A program made the translations under genes and the position numbers. From Fredinandcohnia humi (GTDB lineage Bacteria; Bacillota; Bacilli; Bacillales; Bacillaceae_L), in contig NZ_LMBW01000002.1 of the NCBI RefSeq assembly GCF_001439915.1, forward strand, positions 454,933 to 518,932: a DNA stretch of 64,000 nt, written 5' to 3'. Positions 8,773 to 17,660 of the stretch are shown here, piece by piece (within the stretch, counting starts at the first letter, position 1; each line of letters begins with the position of its first letter). Below the pieces are notes generated by a model. The model searched no databases. It saw only the letters and a list, made by a program, of their open reading frames with translations, and was not told the DNA's origin.

Positions 8773-9543
8773 CTATTGCGATGATTGAAGAGTAATCAAA
8801 TGTGTTTCAGGCGGTGCACCAAACCTTAACGGTATACCAGATGTCCCATATCCATTACTTATGAAAATGGTCATACCGTTTTTATGCTCGACACCGCCTT
8901 TGGGATAAAGCCCAAATTTCCAAAATCGAATTTGTCCGCCATGTGTATGCCCAGATAGTAAAAGATTAATCTTGTTCTCTGGTTTGAGCTCACTTATTAT
9001 TTCCGGATTATGGCTAACCAAAATTTTAAAATTCGCTTCATCCCCTGCATCCAAAAGAGCAAGGTCCAATCTGGTTCTCCCTACCTTTAAATCATCAATC
9101 CCAAGGAGGGCAAGCTTCTCACCTTCCCCAGTTTCGAAAAACATCGCCGTGTTATCAAGAATTTTAATTCCCATACTTAATAGTAAAGAATCAAGTTCAT
9201 GGTAATCCACTTCATAATCATTATTGCCCCAGACGAAGTAGGTTGGTCCTACCGTTTTAATTAATTGAAGGTTTTTCTTTACTCGTGCAAAGGGTACACC
9301 CTTTTCTGTTAAATCCCCTCCAATTATGACAATATCTGCTTTCCCTTTTACTTCATTGATTAATTTTTCAGATACCACTCTTCTGTGAATATCTGAAATA
9401 AAGAATATGGTAATCTTTCCAAAGCCCTTTGGAAAATCCGAAAATGTTAACGTGTTCGTTACAACACGATCTATTCTTGCTTCTAGCCACATGTATAGAA
9501 GGAGCAGTACTCCAATAAATAGAATCCCGAAAAAATATAGCAT
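8773..9543 (-). CDS. ypbG: Membrane-anchored metallophosphoesterase YpbG
   Basis: A single N-terminal membrane segment (about residues 2-18) precedes a calcineurin-like phosphoesterase domain. Metal-binding motifs are FISDIHRR, GGDLTEKG, GNNDYE, SHNP and LSGHTHGGQIR, in the usual order. The family includes YkuE-type phosphohydrolases; the substrate here is unknown. It lies next to mecB as ypbG does in B. subtilis and is transcribed alone, divergently from cotJ. The protein is complete at 256 residues. Confidence 0.9.
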   Translation of the reverse strand: MLYFFGILFIGVLLLLYMWLEARIDRVVTNTLTFSDFPKGFGKITIFFISDIHRRVVSEKLINEVKGKADIVIIGGDLTEKGVPFARVKKNLQLIKTVGPTYFVWGNNDYEVDYHELDSLLLSMGIKILDNTAMFFETGEGEKLALLGIDDLKVGRTRLDLALLDAGDEANFKILVSHNPEIISELKPENKINLLLSGHTHGGQIRFWKFGLYPKGGVEHKNGMTIFISNGYGTSGIPLRFGAPPETHLITLQSSQ

Positions 9544-9703
9544 GGTCCACGCCCTATCTATCTAGATCAAGCATTTTTTTCATTTTTAAATATAAGGATA
9601 TGATACCATAAATTATTGAAAAGGCTAACAATTAAAACGTTTTCCATCGACCAAAGAATCAAATTGATTTTTCCGACCACTTCTTATAAAAGGGTATTCC
9701 TTG

Positions 9704-9732
9704 TCATTTTTTATATCCTTATACCATACAGT
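9704..9732 (+). promoter_or_regulatory. SigE-type promoter of cotJABC
   Basis: TCATTTT (9704-9710) and CATACAGT (9725-9732) are 14 bases apart. They match the mother-cell SigE consensus KMATATT-N14-CATACANT with one mismatch. The cotJA start is 43 bases downstream. Early mother-cell expression is known for cotJ in B. subtilis. Confidence 0.8.
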
Positions 9733-9775
9733 AGAATGACATCGTTTTGTATTTTGACATCAAGGAGGTTGCTTC

Positions 9776-10006
9776 ATGTTTACTACTAGGAAGGCCTATT
9801 ACCCCTATGTAAGCCCATTTGACCCTTGTAAACCGATTACATGTAAAACATACGTTACCCCTCCTAATCTCTATATACCGTTCCAACCAGCAAATCTACC
9901 CCAATTTTCAGCAAGGGAAGCATTATCCATAGGAACACTTTGGAAAGTTTTTTACGATCCGTATTTCGGTCCATATGAACCGAAAAGGGAGGCCGAGATT
10001 GAATGA
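9776..10006 (+). CDS. cotJA: Spore coat-associated protein CotJA
   Basis: This 76-residue, Pro/Tyr-rich protein is CotJA: it has YVSPFDPCKP near the N terminus and ends in the conserved SIGTLWKVFYDPYFGP-like segment. CotJA is an inner coat component made early in the mother cell and needed to incorporate CotJC. An AAGGAGG site lies 7 bases upstream. The stop codon overlaps the cotJB start by 4 bases, indicating translational coupling. The preceding promoter fits SigE. Confidence 0.94.
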   Translation: MFTTRKAYYPYVSPFDPCKPITCKTYVTPPNLYIPFQPANLPQFSAREALSIGTLWKVFYDPYFGPYEPKREAEIE

Positions 10007-10272
10007 ATCCTAAACAGATGCCCCCAGAGTATTATGCGTTATTAGAGGATTTACAGGCACTGGATTTTGTGTTAGTTGAACTTACTTTGTATCTTGATAC
10101 CCATCCACATGACTATGGGGCGATTCAACAATTCAACACGGTTTCACTGCAACGAAGAAAGGTCGCGAAGCAATATGAAGAAAGGTTTGGGCCTTTAACT
10201 CAATTTGGTAGATATAGCTATTCAAGCTACCCGTGGAACTGGGACGACGAACCTTGGCCTTGGCAGGTATAA
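10003..10272 (+). CDS. cotJB: Spore coat protein CotJB
   Basis: This 89-residue protein carries the CotJB core (LLEDLQALDFVLVELTLYLDTHP, shown in pieces: helical first half, then HDYGAIQQFN) and an aromatic tail rich in Tyr, Ser and Trp. It is the second gene of the cotJ operon and starts inside the end of cotJA. Its molecular function is unknown; it belongs to the coat assembly set. Confidence 0.93.
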   Translation: MNPKQMPPEYYALLEDLQALDFVLVELTLYLDTHPHDYGAIQQFNTVSLQRRKVAKQYEERFGPLTQFGRYSYSSYPWNWDDEPWPWQV

Positions 10273-10312
10273 TAAGAATACTTATTTTCAACAGGAGGAG
10301 GAATGTACATTA

Positions 10313-10882
10313 ATGTGGATTTATGAAAAAAAACTGCAATATCCTGTCAAAGTAAGTACGTGTAATCCAATGTTGGCGAAGTTTTTGATGGAGCAATATG
10401 GTGGTGCTGACGGCGAGTTGGCTGCTGCATTACGTTATTTAAATCAACGATACACAATTCCTGGAAAAGTTATTGGGTTGTTAAATGATATAGGAACAGA
10501 AGAGTTCGCACATTTAGAAATGATTGCAACTATGGTATATAAACTTACAAAAGACGCCACCCCTGAACAATTAAAAGCTACCGGACTAGCCCCGCACTAT
10601 ATGAGCCATGATTCCGCATTATTTTACGAAAATGCTGCTGGCGTACCATTTACTGCAACGTATATCCAGGCAAAGGGCGACCCTATTGCAGATTTATACG
10701 AGGATATTGCAGCAGAGGAAAAAGCGAGGGCAACCTATCAATGGATCATCAACATGAGTGATGACCCGGACTTAAATGACAGCTTACGCTTCTTACGTGA
10801 GCGCGAAATTATCCATGCTCAACGATTTAAAGAAGCTGTTGAAATACTTAAAGAAGAGCGTGATAAAAAGAAATTCTTCTAA
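10313..10882 (+). CDS. cotJC: Spore coat protein CotJC, manganese-catalase family
   Basis: This 189-residue protein belongs to the non-haem manganese catalase superfamily, with ferritin-like metal-ligand motifs (GELAAALRYLNQ, EEFAHLEMI, AAEEKARATYQW, REREIIHAQRF). It becomes part of the spore coat. The start is ATG 10313 (MWIYEKKLQYP), as in the orthologue; a GGAGGAGG site precedes it. The longer upstream frame overlaps cotJB and is not conserved. It is the last gene of the operon; no strong terminator was seen before the convergent ypbF remnant. Confidence 0.95.
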   Translation: MWIYEKKLQYPVKVSTCNPMLAKFLMEQYGGADGELAAALRYLNQRYTIPGKVIGLLNDIGTEEFAHLEMIATMVYKLTKDATPEQLKATGLAPHYMSHDSALFYENAAGVPFTATYIQAKGDPIADLYEDIAAEEKARATYQWIINMSDDPDLNDSLRFLREREIIHAQRFKEAVEILKEERDKKKFF

Positions 10883-10912
10883 AATGGGTAAATAGCTGAA
10901 TGACTACTTCAG

Positions 10913-11420
10913 CTATTTATTTTCATGATATAAATTCAAATCAAATTCCTTTTTCATCATTTCAAAAACCCGCTGTCTGTCACGCCATTGAGCAGGTTCC
11001 TTCCATAAATCCTTACTCTTATCAACAATTTCACACCTAATCGCATGATATTTATCTTTAGCTTCATCTTTCTTTTTATCTACATAGCGAATCCCACCAT
11101 ATAGTCCCCCAGTTACGAAGACAAACAAAAATAAATGGATCCATCGAGGAAAATACCAACCATGAGTTCAGTGGAATGGCTATAAGGAAGGACTATTGTC
11201 TTATATATATACACTAAAAAAATCGATAATAGAAACAGAGCAACAAGCTTCAAATAATAGGCTCTCGCCTTTAGCTTTTCAAATTTTCTCTATTTCTCAA
11301 TAGTATGCTGTAGCATTTGCTTTGTTACTTCGTCTTTATATTCACTTAACTCCCTTATTTTCTTTTCGATTTTTAATCCCCCATAACAATCCTTTATCTT
11401 AAAAATATGAGCTTGTACAT
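10913..11420 (-). pseudogene. ypbF: Decayed ypbF-like gene (two-helix membrane protein)
   Basis: Reading the minus strand, a coding trace runs from about 11420 to the stop at 10913, but it is broken. One frame encodes a charged helix ending HTIEK, then an in-frame TAG (11290-11292), then RKFEKLKARAYYLK and a hydrophobic helix. Near 11140-11175 the reading shifts frame into a second hydrophobic helix and the conserved tail (KYHAIRCEIVDKS, LWKEPAQWRDR, MMKKEFDLNLYHENK). The only intact piece is 71 codons. Position between cotJ/ypbG and ypbE is that of ypbF in B. subtilis. Both lesions together argue for a pseudogene; a sequencing error could explain one but hardly both. Family assignment rests on position and the tail. 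Confidence 0.65.
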
Positions 11421-11441
11421 TCGTATATGTCTAATCAAAAA

Positions 11442-11466
11442 AAATAACGCGAGAAACCTCGCGTTG
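11442..11466 (-). terminator. Terminator of the ypbB-recS-ypbD-ypbE operon
   Basis: AACGCGAG and CTCGCGTT form a perfect stem directly after the ypbE stop, followed on the minus strand by eight T. Confidence 0.88.
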
Positions 11467-12126
11467 TTAATTGGTTATTTTAATTGGAATCCGTAAAACC
11501 TGACCTTCGATTACGGTATCTCCGTTAATGTTATTCCATCTTTTAATTAATTCTTCTCCAGAACGGCTGTTGTAGTATTTCATGGAAATCCGATAAAGAT
11601 TCTCTTCTGCTTGTACGGTATGATACTTTACATCATAACGATCCTTAGCTGTTTCTTGCTTTTGTTCTATTTGCTTTGTTTCTTCGACCTTAGGTAAAGG
11701 ATTTTCGACAACGCTTTGAACGGTATCTTCATTAGTTGGCACTTCCTCTTGTTTTTCTACTTCCGGCTGTTTTTGATCTTCTTGTTCTATAGTAGGTTCT
11801 TGTTCAACATTTTTGGGTTCTTCTTCTGGCTCATTGACTTCAGTATCTTGTTCAGTCTCATCCACGTCTTCATAGCTGGTACTTTCAAAATTTGCACTCT
11901 TTTTTATAGGTGTTGATTCCAGCTGGTCTGGATTCGAATAAAATTTAGAGCTAAGGATTGCAACAGGCAGTAAGACAAATAAAAGAGCCAACAACCGAAT
12001 AATTGGGTATTTAACCTTAACTTTTGTTTTCTTTTTCTTCGTTTTATGAAATTCACTTCGAGGGGGTAGTGTCGAAGTGCTTGTTTCTAAATCTATTGAC
12101 TTTTCTTCCCCTTCAGGCTGCTTCAA
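11467..12126 (-). CDS. ypbE: LysM-domain membrane protein YpbE
   Basis: This 219-residue protein has a basic cytoplasmic N terminus, one membrane segment (about residues 43-62), a long acidic Glu/Gln-rich spacer (about 75-160), and a C-terminal LysM domain (about 168-216: YHTVQAEENLYRISMKYY, then IEGQVLRIPI). It is probably a cell-wall-binding surface protein. It lies after ypbD, with the same order as in B. subtilis. Function is not known beyond the domain. Confidence 0.9.
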   Translation of the reverse strand: MKQPEGEEKSIDLETSTSTLPPRSEFHKTKKKKTKVKVKYPIIRLLALLFVLLPVAILSSKFYSNPDQLESTPIKKSANFESTSYEDVDETEQDTEVNEPEEEPKNVEQEPTIEQEDQKQPEVEKQEEVPTNEDTVQSVVENPLPKVEETKQIEQKQETAKDRYDVKYHTVQAEENLYRISMKYYNSRSGEELIKRWNNINGDTVIEGQVLRIPIKITN

Positions 12127-12144
12127 GACTATACCTCCTCTTTT

Positions 12145-12729
12145 TTAAAGACCACGTAAATAATCTGTTCTAAGCTTTACAGCAAAAATAAAATCAATCC
12201 AAAAATGAGCATATACCGTAATCCATAGATTTTGATAGACCTCATAAATATATCCTAATAAAAAACTCAAAAGAACAACAGATACCAACAAAACCCACTT
12301 ATATAAATATCGGACATGTAATAGTGCAAAAATAATACTTGCAATAGGAAGTCCAAAATGTGTTTGAATGACCCCTCTAAATAAAATTTCTTCCGAAAAG
12401 GAAATCAATAAACATAAAATAAAAATATGCGGGATGCTCCGTTTCTGGAAAATACGTTCATTAATTCCCCCATCGTCATACATTGCTTCAGGCAGCCACT
12501 TGATAAGTAAAAAATCAATTGCAACTACAATTAAAGCAAAAGCTGAACCAATGTAAAGGATATTCCAATCCTTCCAATTCCAAAGCTTTATAAATGATGA
12601 CCAATTGTCAAATAGGAAAAAACCAAGCACTAAGGACACAATTAACAAAATTCCTTGAGTCAAATAAAGGTGAAAAACAATTTCTTTATCCGGTAAATGT
12701 TTGATAATATCTGCTTGGCGCCTACCCAT
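12145..12729 (-). CDS. ypbD: CPBP-family intramembrane protease YpbD
   Basis: This 194-residue polytopic membrane protein carries the CAAX-protease/bacteriocin-processing motifs: EEILFRGV (motif 1), FALLHV and a late HFWIDF motif. The family contains glutamate-dependent intramembrane proteases. The start ATG follows GGTGAA, 6 bases after the recS stop, so it is in the recS operon. The substrate is unknown. Confidence 0.9.
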   Translation of the reverse strand: MGRRQADIIKHLPDKEIVFHLYLTQGILLIVSLVLGFFLFDNWSSFIKLWNWKDWNILYIGSAFALIVVAIDFLLIKWLPEAMYDDGGINERIFQKRSIPHIFILCLLISFSEEILFRGVIQTHFGLPIASIIFALLHVRYLYKWVLLVSVVLLSFLLGYIYEVYQNLWITVYAHFWIDFIFAVKLRTDYLRGL

Positions 12730-12735
12730 ATTTTT

Positions 12736-14247
12736 TCACCCATTTCCATGGAAGATACGATGTAATTCCTGTCTCCAAGAAGGTGTCTTCCAATCATTTG
12801 CGTCATTTGATTTTCGTTTGTACAAATCCCAGTCTATTCCACATAAATCACAACAGGATGAAGGCTTTTTTTCTAGGCTTTCATCGAAATAAGCTAAAAT
12901 TCCTTCACGACGACACTCTTGTGTCCTTATCCACTTCCCCATCATCTTTAGTTTTTTATGTTTATAAAGATATCGTTTTCTGGCAGCTTCATCGACAATA
13001 TGAATCGCATTTTGTACGTCAACTTGGGTTTCAGTCACGTCGCCCAAAGATAGATAAAATTGAATAAATCGCCATTGGACTTCTGAAATACTAAAAACTG
13101 TAAGAAAATACGCTTCAATCGTTTTTGTATATAAAAATTTACCCTTTTCTTTAATCTCCTGATTGATAAATTCAACCACTAATTGGGTTTGTTCTTTCGT
13201 CGGAAGCTCATATTTTATTAAACTTTGAGGTATTTCATGGTCCATTTCATGATGAAGCAGAATGGCAACACTCGGATCCCCGTCCCTGCCCGCACGTCCT
13301 ATTTCCTGTAAATACGCCTCCATTTGGGAAGGATAATGAAAGTGAATCACAAATCGAATATCGGGTTTATTCACACCCATCCCAAATGCATTCGTACAGC
13401 AAATAATCGATAATTGGTTATTGATAAATTGCTCTTGGATCAGCATTCTCTTTTCCTGTTCCATCCCACCGTGATAAAAAGCAACTCTTTCAAAGCCGTT
13501 ATCCTTTAAATATTGCGCAATATTTTCTGCTAAAAGCCGACTAGAAAAATAAATAATTCCTGGACCCTGCAGCTCATTTGCAACTTTTAAAAGCATTTCT
13601 TTTTTGTCATCAAGAGAATCAACCTTTTTCACTGTGATTGCAATATTTGGTCGATCTATGGAGTGAATATGCATTTTTGGATTTGTTAATTGTAAGGTTC
13701 CGCTGATATCCTTAAAAACCTCTTTTGTTGCCGTTGCTGTTAAGGCTAGGCTGGGTGGTGATCCAAGTTCGGAGCGAATATCACCCAATCTTGAATAGTC
13801 AGGACGAAAATCATGTCCCCATTGGGAAATGCAATGGGCTTCATCCACAACAAATAATGAGATGTGAATCCCTTTTAATCGGTTCATGAGATATTTCGAT
13901 TGCAGTATTTCGGGTGATGCAAAGATATATTTATATTTGTGCAGGCTTGGCATGATCTTCCGTTTTCTTTCGCTTGATAAGAAGCTATTTAAAGCAATTA
14001 CCCTTTTTTCGCCCATTTTCTTTAATTGAAGAACCTGGTCCTCCATTAATGCAACAAGTGGTGAAATGATCAGAACACTGCCTTCGAGAATGTGCGCAGG
14101 TAACTGATAGCAAAGTGATTTTCCTCCTCCAGTTGGTAAAAGGGCAATGACATCATGTCCCAAAAGAATATCCTCGATGATATCCTTTTGCCCTTCCCGA
14201 AAGGTAGAATGATTAAATTTTTCTTTTAAAATCACATCAAGATTCAT
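12736..14247 (-). CDS. recS: RecQ-family DNA helicase RecS
   Basis: This 503-residue enzyme has a Walker A motif (LPTGGGKS near residue 37-44), a DEAH box ([19 protein letters not shown]) and the RecQ motif VI region [11 protein letters not shown]. The C terminus carries a zinc-type cluster ([15 protein letters not shown]) but no HRDC domain, so it is the short RecS form (about 496 residues in B. subtilis) rather than full RecQ. It unwinds DNA 3' to 5' in repair of stalled forks. The gene overlaps the end of ypbB by 4 bases, as in B. subtilis. Confidence 0.93.
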   Translation of the reverse strand: MNLDVILKEKFNHSTFREGQKDIIEDILLGHDVIALLPTGGGKSLCYQLPAHILEGSVLIISPLVALMEDQVLQLKKMGEKRVIALNSFLSSERKRKIMPSLHKYKYIFASPEILQSKYLMNRLKGIHISLFVVDEAHCISQWGHDFRPDYSRLGDIRSELGSPPSLALTATATKEVFKDISGTLQLTNPKMHIHSIDRPNIAITVKKVDSLDDKKEMLLKVANELQGPGIIYFSSRLLAENIAQYLKDNGFERVAFYHGGMEQEKRMLIQEQFINNQLSIICCTNAFGMGVNKPDIRFVIHFHYPSQMEAYLQEIGRAGRDGDPSVAILLHHEMDHEIPQSLIKYELPTKEQTQLVVEFINQEIKEKGKFLYTKTIEAYFLTVFSISEVQWRFIQFYLSLGDVTETQVDVQNAIHIVDEAARKRYLYKHKKLKMMGKWIRTQECRREGILAYFDESLEKKPSSCCDLCGIDWDLYKRKSNDANDWKTPSWRQELHRIFHGNG

Positions 14248-15314
14248 GTTTCACCACCAAGTCTCGCGAGGAACAGTCTAATTTTAAAATACGAAATGTC
14301 ATTTGACAGCTTTTCCTTTAAAGGTCGTAATTGTTTGGTTTGCAAAGTCCGATATGTTGATAAAATCAATTGTTGATGCTCAGGAGAGACGAATGGATCA
14401 ATTGAAAAATCTGGTTTTTGATGGGTAACTTCTACAATATGGTCTTCAATTGTATTACGTTTTAAATTACGTAGGAGTGAAATTTCGTCAATTGTTTTCC
14501 CCTGCAATAGCATCTGATAGGTTGTCTTCGTTGAGGCAGTTAAAAAAACATTGTTTTGTTGATTTGTTTCAGTCATCAAAGCAAGTATCGGAAAATCCTT
14601 ACCATTTATTTCAAATTGTTTAATAATTGTATGCAAAGTATGTAGGAACAGAATCTGGCACCATGTCTCATCTTCATTTAATAAGGAACTAATTTGCTCG
14701 ATTGTATAGCCAATTCTGCTTGAACTTGTTAGCCTCATGACGAAAATCGTTGCTTCAAGCTCAACTGTCATTTCAAGGGATTGCAAAATCTCTTTATATA
14801 AGGATTCAGCTAATCTATATCGGTTTTGTCCGTTTTTCATTAGAAAGTCTTTAACCCATTCAAAAACGGCATCTTCCTGTTGAATGGGTGTATATTGGTT
14901 TTTTCCATCTATTAAATTCGACAAAACCTGTGTAAGGAGGGACAGTCTTCGCCACAGCAACAGAGCCTGATCATTGTATTTCCAGCCGTTTAAATTACTC
15001 GGAATCGGTTTCTTTTTATGTTCATCATTTAAAACGGAATATCCACTTGCATTCACGATAAACTTATTACTTAACGGTGTTATTTCTTCTATTAAAGAAA
15101 GTTTTTGAAGCATTTTTATCTCTTTATTAAATTGTTCTCTATTTAACGGTTTAAGAATTCCAAATAGTTGTGTGAGATTAAACAGATTCGCATCCCCGAT
15201 CGTTTGAGAGGATTTTTTACCATTCAACAAGTGATAAATCCCGTAAACTGTTCGTTCTCCGCACAGTTTATCGATGCATGTTAAAATCAAGATTGAACGA
15301 TAGGTAAGGTTCAC
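14244..15314 (-). CDS. ypbB: YpbB, helix-turn-helix protein preceding recS
   Basis: This 356-residue protein matches YpbB: a mostly helical body and a C-terminal helix-turn-helix-like segment ([19 protein letters not shown], then TIEDHIVE). The same HTH module is often attached to RecQ helicases, and the gene overlaps recS, so a shared DNA-repair role is likely but unproven. The start is set at GTG 15314, 6 bases after GGGGAG-AAGAAG; the TTG at 15332 lies before the ribosome site. Confidence 0.88.
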   Translation of the reverse strand: MNLTYRSILILTCIDKLCGERTVYGIYHLLNGKKSSQTIGDANLFNLTQLFGILKPLNREQFNKEIKMLQKLSLIEEITPLSNKFIVNASGYSVLNDEHKKKPIPSNLNGWKYNDQALLLWRRLSLLTQVLSNLIDGKNQYTPIQQEDAVFEWVKDFLMKNGQNRYRLAESLYKEILQSLEMTVELEATIFVMRLTSSSRIGYTIEQISSLLNEDETWCQILFLHTLHTIIKQFEINGKDFPILALMTETNQQNNVFLTASTKTTYQMLLQGKTIDEISLLRNLKRNTIEDHIVEVTHQKPDFSIDPFVSPEHQQLILSTYRTLQTKQLRPLKEKLSNDISYFKIRLFLARLGGET

Positions 15315-15494
15315 CTTCTTCTCCCCTTTCAATCGACATGTTTATGGAAATATGCATGGAAAATTGTCGAATGAATGTTACCTTTATTTTATCAAATAAT
15401 AATGAAAAGTGGGATGTTTTCGTGTAGAAATATAAACAAGCTTGTCAGAAACGAAAAACCCAGTCCCGATAAGCAATCTCACATTATATTTTTA

Positions 15495-15523
15495 TTGAAA
15501 AGTTTTGTGAACAGCTTTACAAT
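15495..15523 (+). promoter_or_regulatory. SigA promoter of fer
   Basis: TTGAAA (15495-15500) and TACAAT (15518-15523) are exactly 17 bases apart, about 100 bases before fer and divergent from ypbB. Confidence 0.7.
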
Positions 15524-15581
15524 GAGATATGAGGAAGTCGTTTCTCATCTTATGAGGAAGTAGGATGGGGAACTAATATAA

Positions 15582-15875
<294 letters not shown>

Positions 15876-15889
15876 TACGATTCAGTATA

Positions 15890-15921
15890 AAGAGCCCTTT
15901 TTCGAAAGGGCTCTTTTTTTT
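15890..15921 (+). terminator. Terminator of fer
   Basis: AGAGCCCTTT and AAAGGGCTCT form a perfect stem followed by seven or more T. Confidence 0.92.
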
Positions 15922-15951
15922 AAAGATAAAAACAGGCTAAGGCACCCGCGT

Positions 15952-16764
15952 TTATCCTAGTGGAACTTCTTTTCGTTCCCCTTTTTCAAAAGTCATCAAT
16001 GTTCTATAACCCACACTTTTGGCTAAATCAATTGCTTGGTCAAAATCAGCTCCAACATCCTGTGGACGATGTGCGTCTGATGATAAGACAATTGGAATGT
16101 TTTTATCAAAACACATTTGTAATAATCGTGGATCCGGATAAAGCTTTCCGATTGGCTTTCGTAATCCTGCAGTACTAATTTCAACGCATGTTTTGGAGTT
16201 CGCTAATGCTGTTGTTGCACGATCAAATTGATGCAAAAGGAATTCCTCGTCCTCGGGGATATACTTGAAAATTTTGACAAGATCAATATGACCGATAATA
16301 TCAAATAGGTTTGATTCAGCTAATGTAATCACTTGATCATAATATTTCGTATATGTATCATGTAGATCTCGTTTATCCCATTCTTGACGGAACTCAGCAA
16401 GGTCAATTCCAAATTCACCTACCCAATGAATCGAACCAATGACATAATCAAAATCGTAGGATGAAATGAATTTTTCCATTTCAGCATGCTTGCCAGGTGT
16501 ATAATCCATTTCAATCGACATTTTTACATCGATATTATTTTTCCAGGCAAGCTTAAATAAATCCACATAATCCTTCATATCGTAATATCTCCTAGCATCA
16601 ACCCAAGGATTACTAAGAATATCTTTTGTCTGATAAAAGTGATAAGCATGCTCGGAAATCCCAAAATGATCGATCTTCTTACGCTTAGCTTCATCAATAA
16701 ATTTCATCAAATAGTCTAATTCAAGTGTACCAAGCTCTAAGTGATTGTGATAATCAGTGCGCAT
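15952..16764 (-). CDS. PHP-domain phosphatase, HisJ-like
   Basis: This 270-residue protein belongs to the PHP (polymerase and histidinol phosphatase) hydrolases. Metal-ligand motifs are DYHNHLE at the N terminus, ISEHAY, SIEMDYTPG, IGSIHW, DIIGHIDL and SSDAHRP near the C terminus. The length and order fit the HisK/HisJ class of histidinol-phosphatases, the penultimate step of histidine synthesis, but no other his gene is near and PHP substrates vary. B. subtilis has no such gene at this site, so it is an insertion relative to that order. The start ATG is followed by MRTDYHNH. Confidence 0.82.
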   Translation of the reverse strand: MRTDYHNHLELGTLELDYLMKFIDEAKRKKIDHFGISEHAYHFYQTKDILSNPWVDARRYYDMKDYVDLFKLAWKNNIDVKMSIEMDYTPGKHAEMEKFISSYDFDYVIGSIHWVGEFGIDLAEFRQEWDKRDLHDTYTKYYDQVITLAESNLFDIIGHIDLVKIFKYIPEDEEFLLHQFDRATTALANSKTCVEISTAGLRKPIGKLYPDPRLLQMCFDKNIPIVLSSDAHRPQDVGADFDQAIDLAKSVGYRTLMTFEKGERKEVPLG

Positions 16765-16838
16765 ATAAATCCCCCATAAAAGTTTTTATCATTATACATG
16801 AACAAACCTCTGATGGGAATGAAAAAGCCTAAAATTAT

Positions 16839-17519
16839 TTAGGTTTTTTGGACAATTAAAACTTGGTCTGGGAAAATTAAATCACCTGATAACTGATTTA
16901 ACGCTTTAATTTCTTCAACAGATAACCCTACTTTACTTGCAATAACGGAAAGAGACTCCCCCTCCTTCACTGTGTAGGTTTCAAGTTTTTTTGAAACCTC
17001 AACCCCCTCTTTTTGCATGATTACAGGGACAAGAATTTGTTCGTCAGTCAGCACATAAAGTGGGTCAATGGCATTGTTTTTAGATGAATTCCATTCCCCA
17101 TTATGCACTTCGAAATGTAAATGTGGTCCTGTTGAATGTCCTGTACTCCCGATATACCCAATTAATTGGCCTTTTTCAACTTTCTCGTCTTTTTGAACAC
17201 TACGTTTACTCAGATGTGCATAGACCGTTTCATAACCATTTGGATGCTCAATAAAAATGACATGTCCATATGAGCCCTTGAAACTCGAACTTTTAACGAT
17301 TCCTTCTTCAACCGCATATATGTGATCTCCCAGTGGAGCAGCAATATCTAACCCTTTATGATTCCCTTGTCTAGTTCCAAATGTATCAGTGATTCTCCCT
17401 AGGACTGGCCAAGCCCACTCCTCAGTTGTATCTGTTGGTAATTCATGTGCATTGACACTTTCCCCATTGAAAAAGAATAAACACGCAACAATCGCAACCC
17501 GTCTAACAAAAAAAAGCAT
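16839..17519 (-). CDS. Secreted M23 peptidoglycan endopeptidase with C-terminal LysM
   Basis: A signal peptide (about residues 1-24, cleaved near VNA) is followed by a LytM/M23 zinc endopeptidase domain (about 35-150). Zinc ligands are in HKGLD (HxxxD type) and HLHFEVH. A LysM module closes the protein (about 178-226, YTVKEGESLSVIASKVGLS). It should cut peptide cross-links in the wall. It is not in a recognisable operon and has no B. subtilis counterpart at this site. A sporulation role similar to SpoIIQ is possible but unsupported; the catalytic residues here look intact, unlike SpoIIQ. Confidence 0.87.
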   Translation of the reverse strand: MLFFVRRVAIVACLFFFNGESVNAHELPTDTTEEWAWPVLGRITDTFGTRQGNHKGLDIAAPLGDHIYAVEEGIVKSSSFKGSYGHVIFIEHPNGYETVYAHLSKRSVQKDEKVEKGQLIGYIGSTGHSTGPHLHFEVHNGEWNSSKNNAIDPLYVLTDEQILVPVIMQKEGVEVSKKLETYTVKEGESLSVIASKVGLSVEEIKALNQLSGDLIFPDQVLIVQKT

Positions 17520-17629
17520 GATGATCCTCCTTGAAATTTAAACAATTCGTGCTATGAAAAATAACACCCTTTCATTATTTGAAAAATTTCCTTAAATTAT
17601 GTAAATAAATGCATGTATAATTTCAAAAA

Positions 17630-17660
17630 ACAAAAAAAAGAGGACAACAAAGTGCCTCTT
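17630..17660 (-). terminator. Terminator of sigX-rsiX
   Basis: AAAGAGG and CCTCTTT arms around an 11-base loop lie at the rsiX stop, followed by a run of T on the minus strand. Confidence 0.75.
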
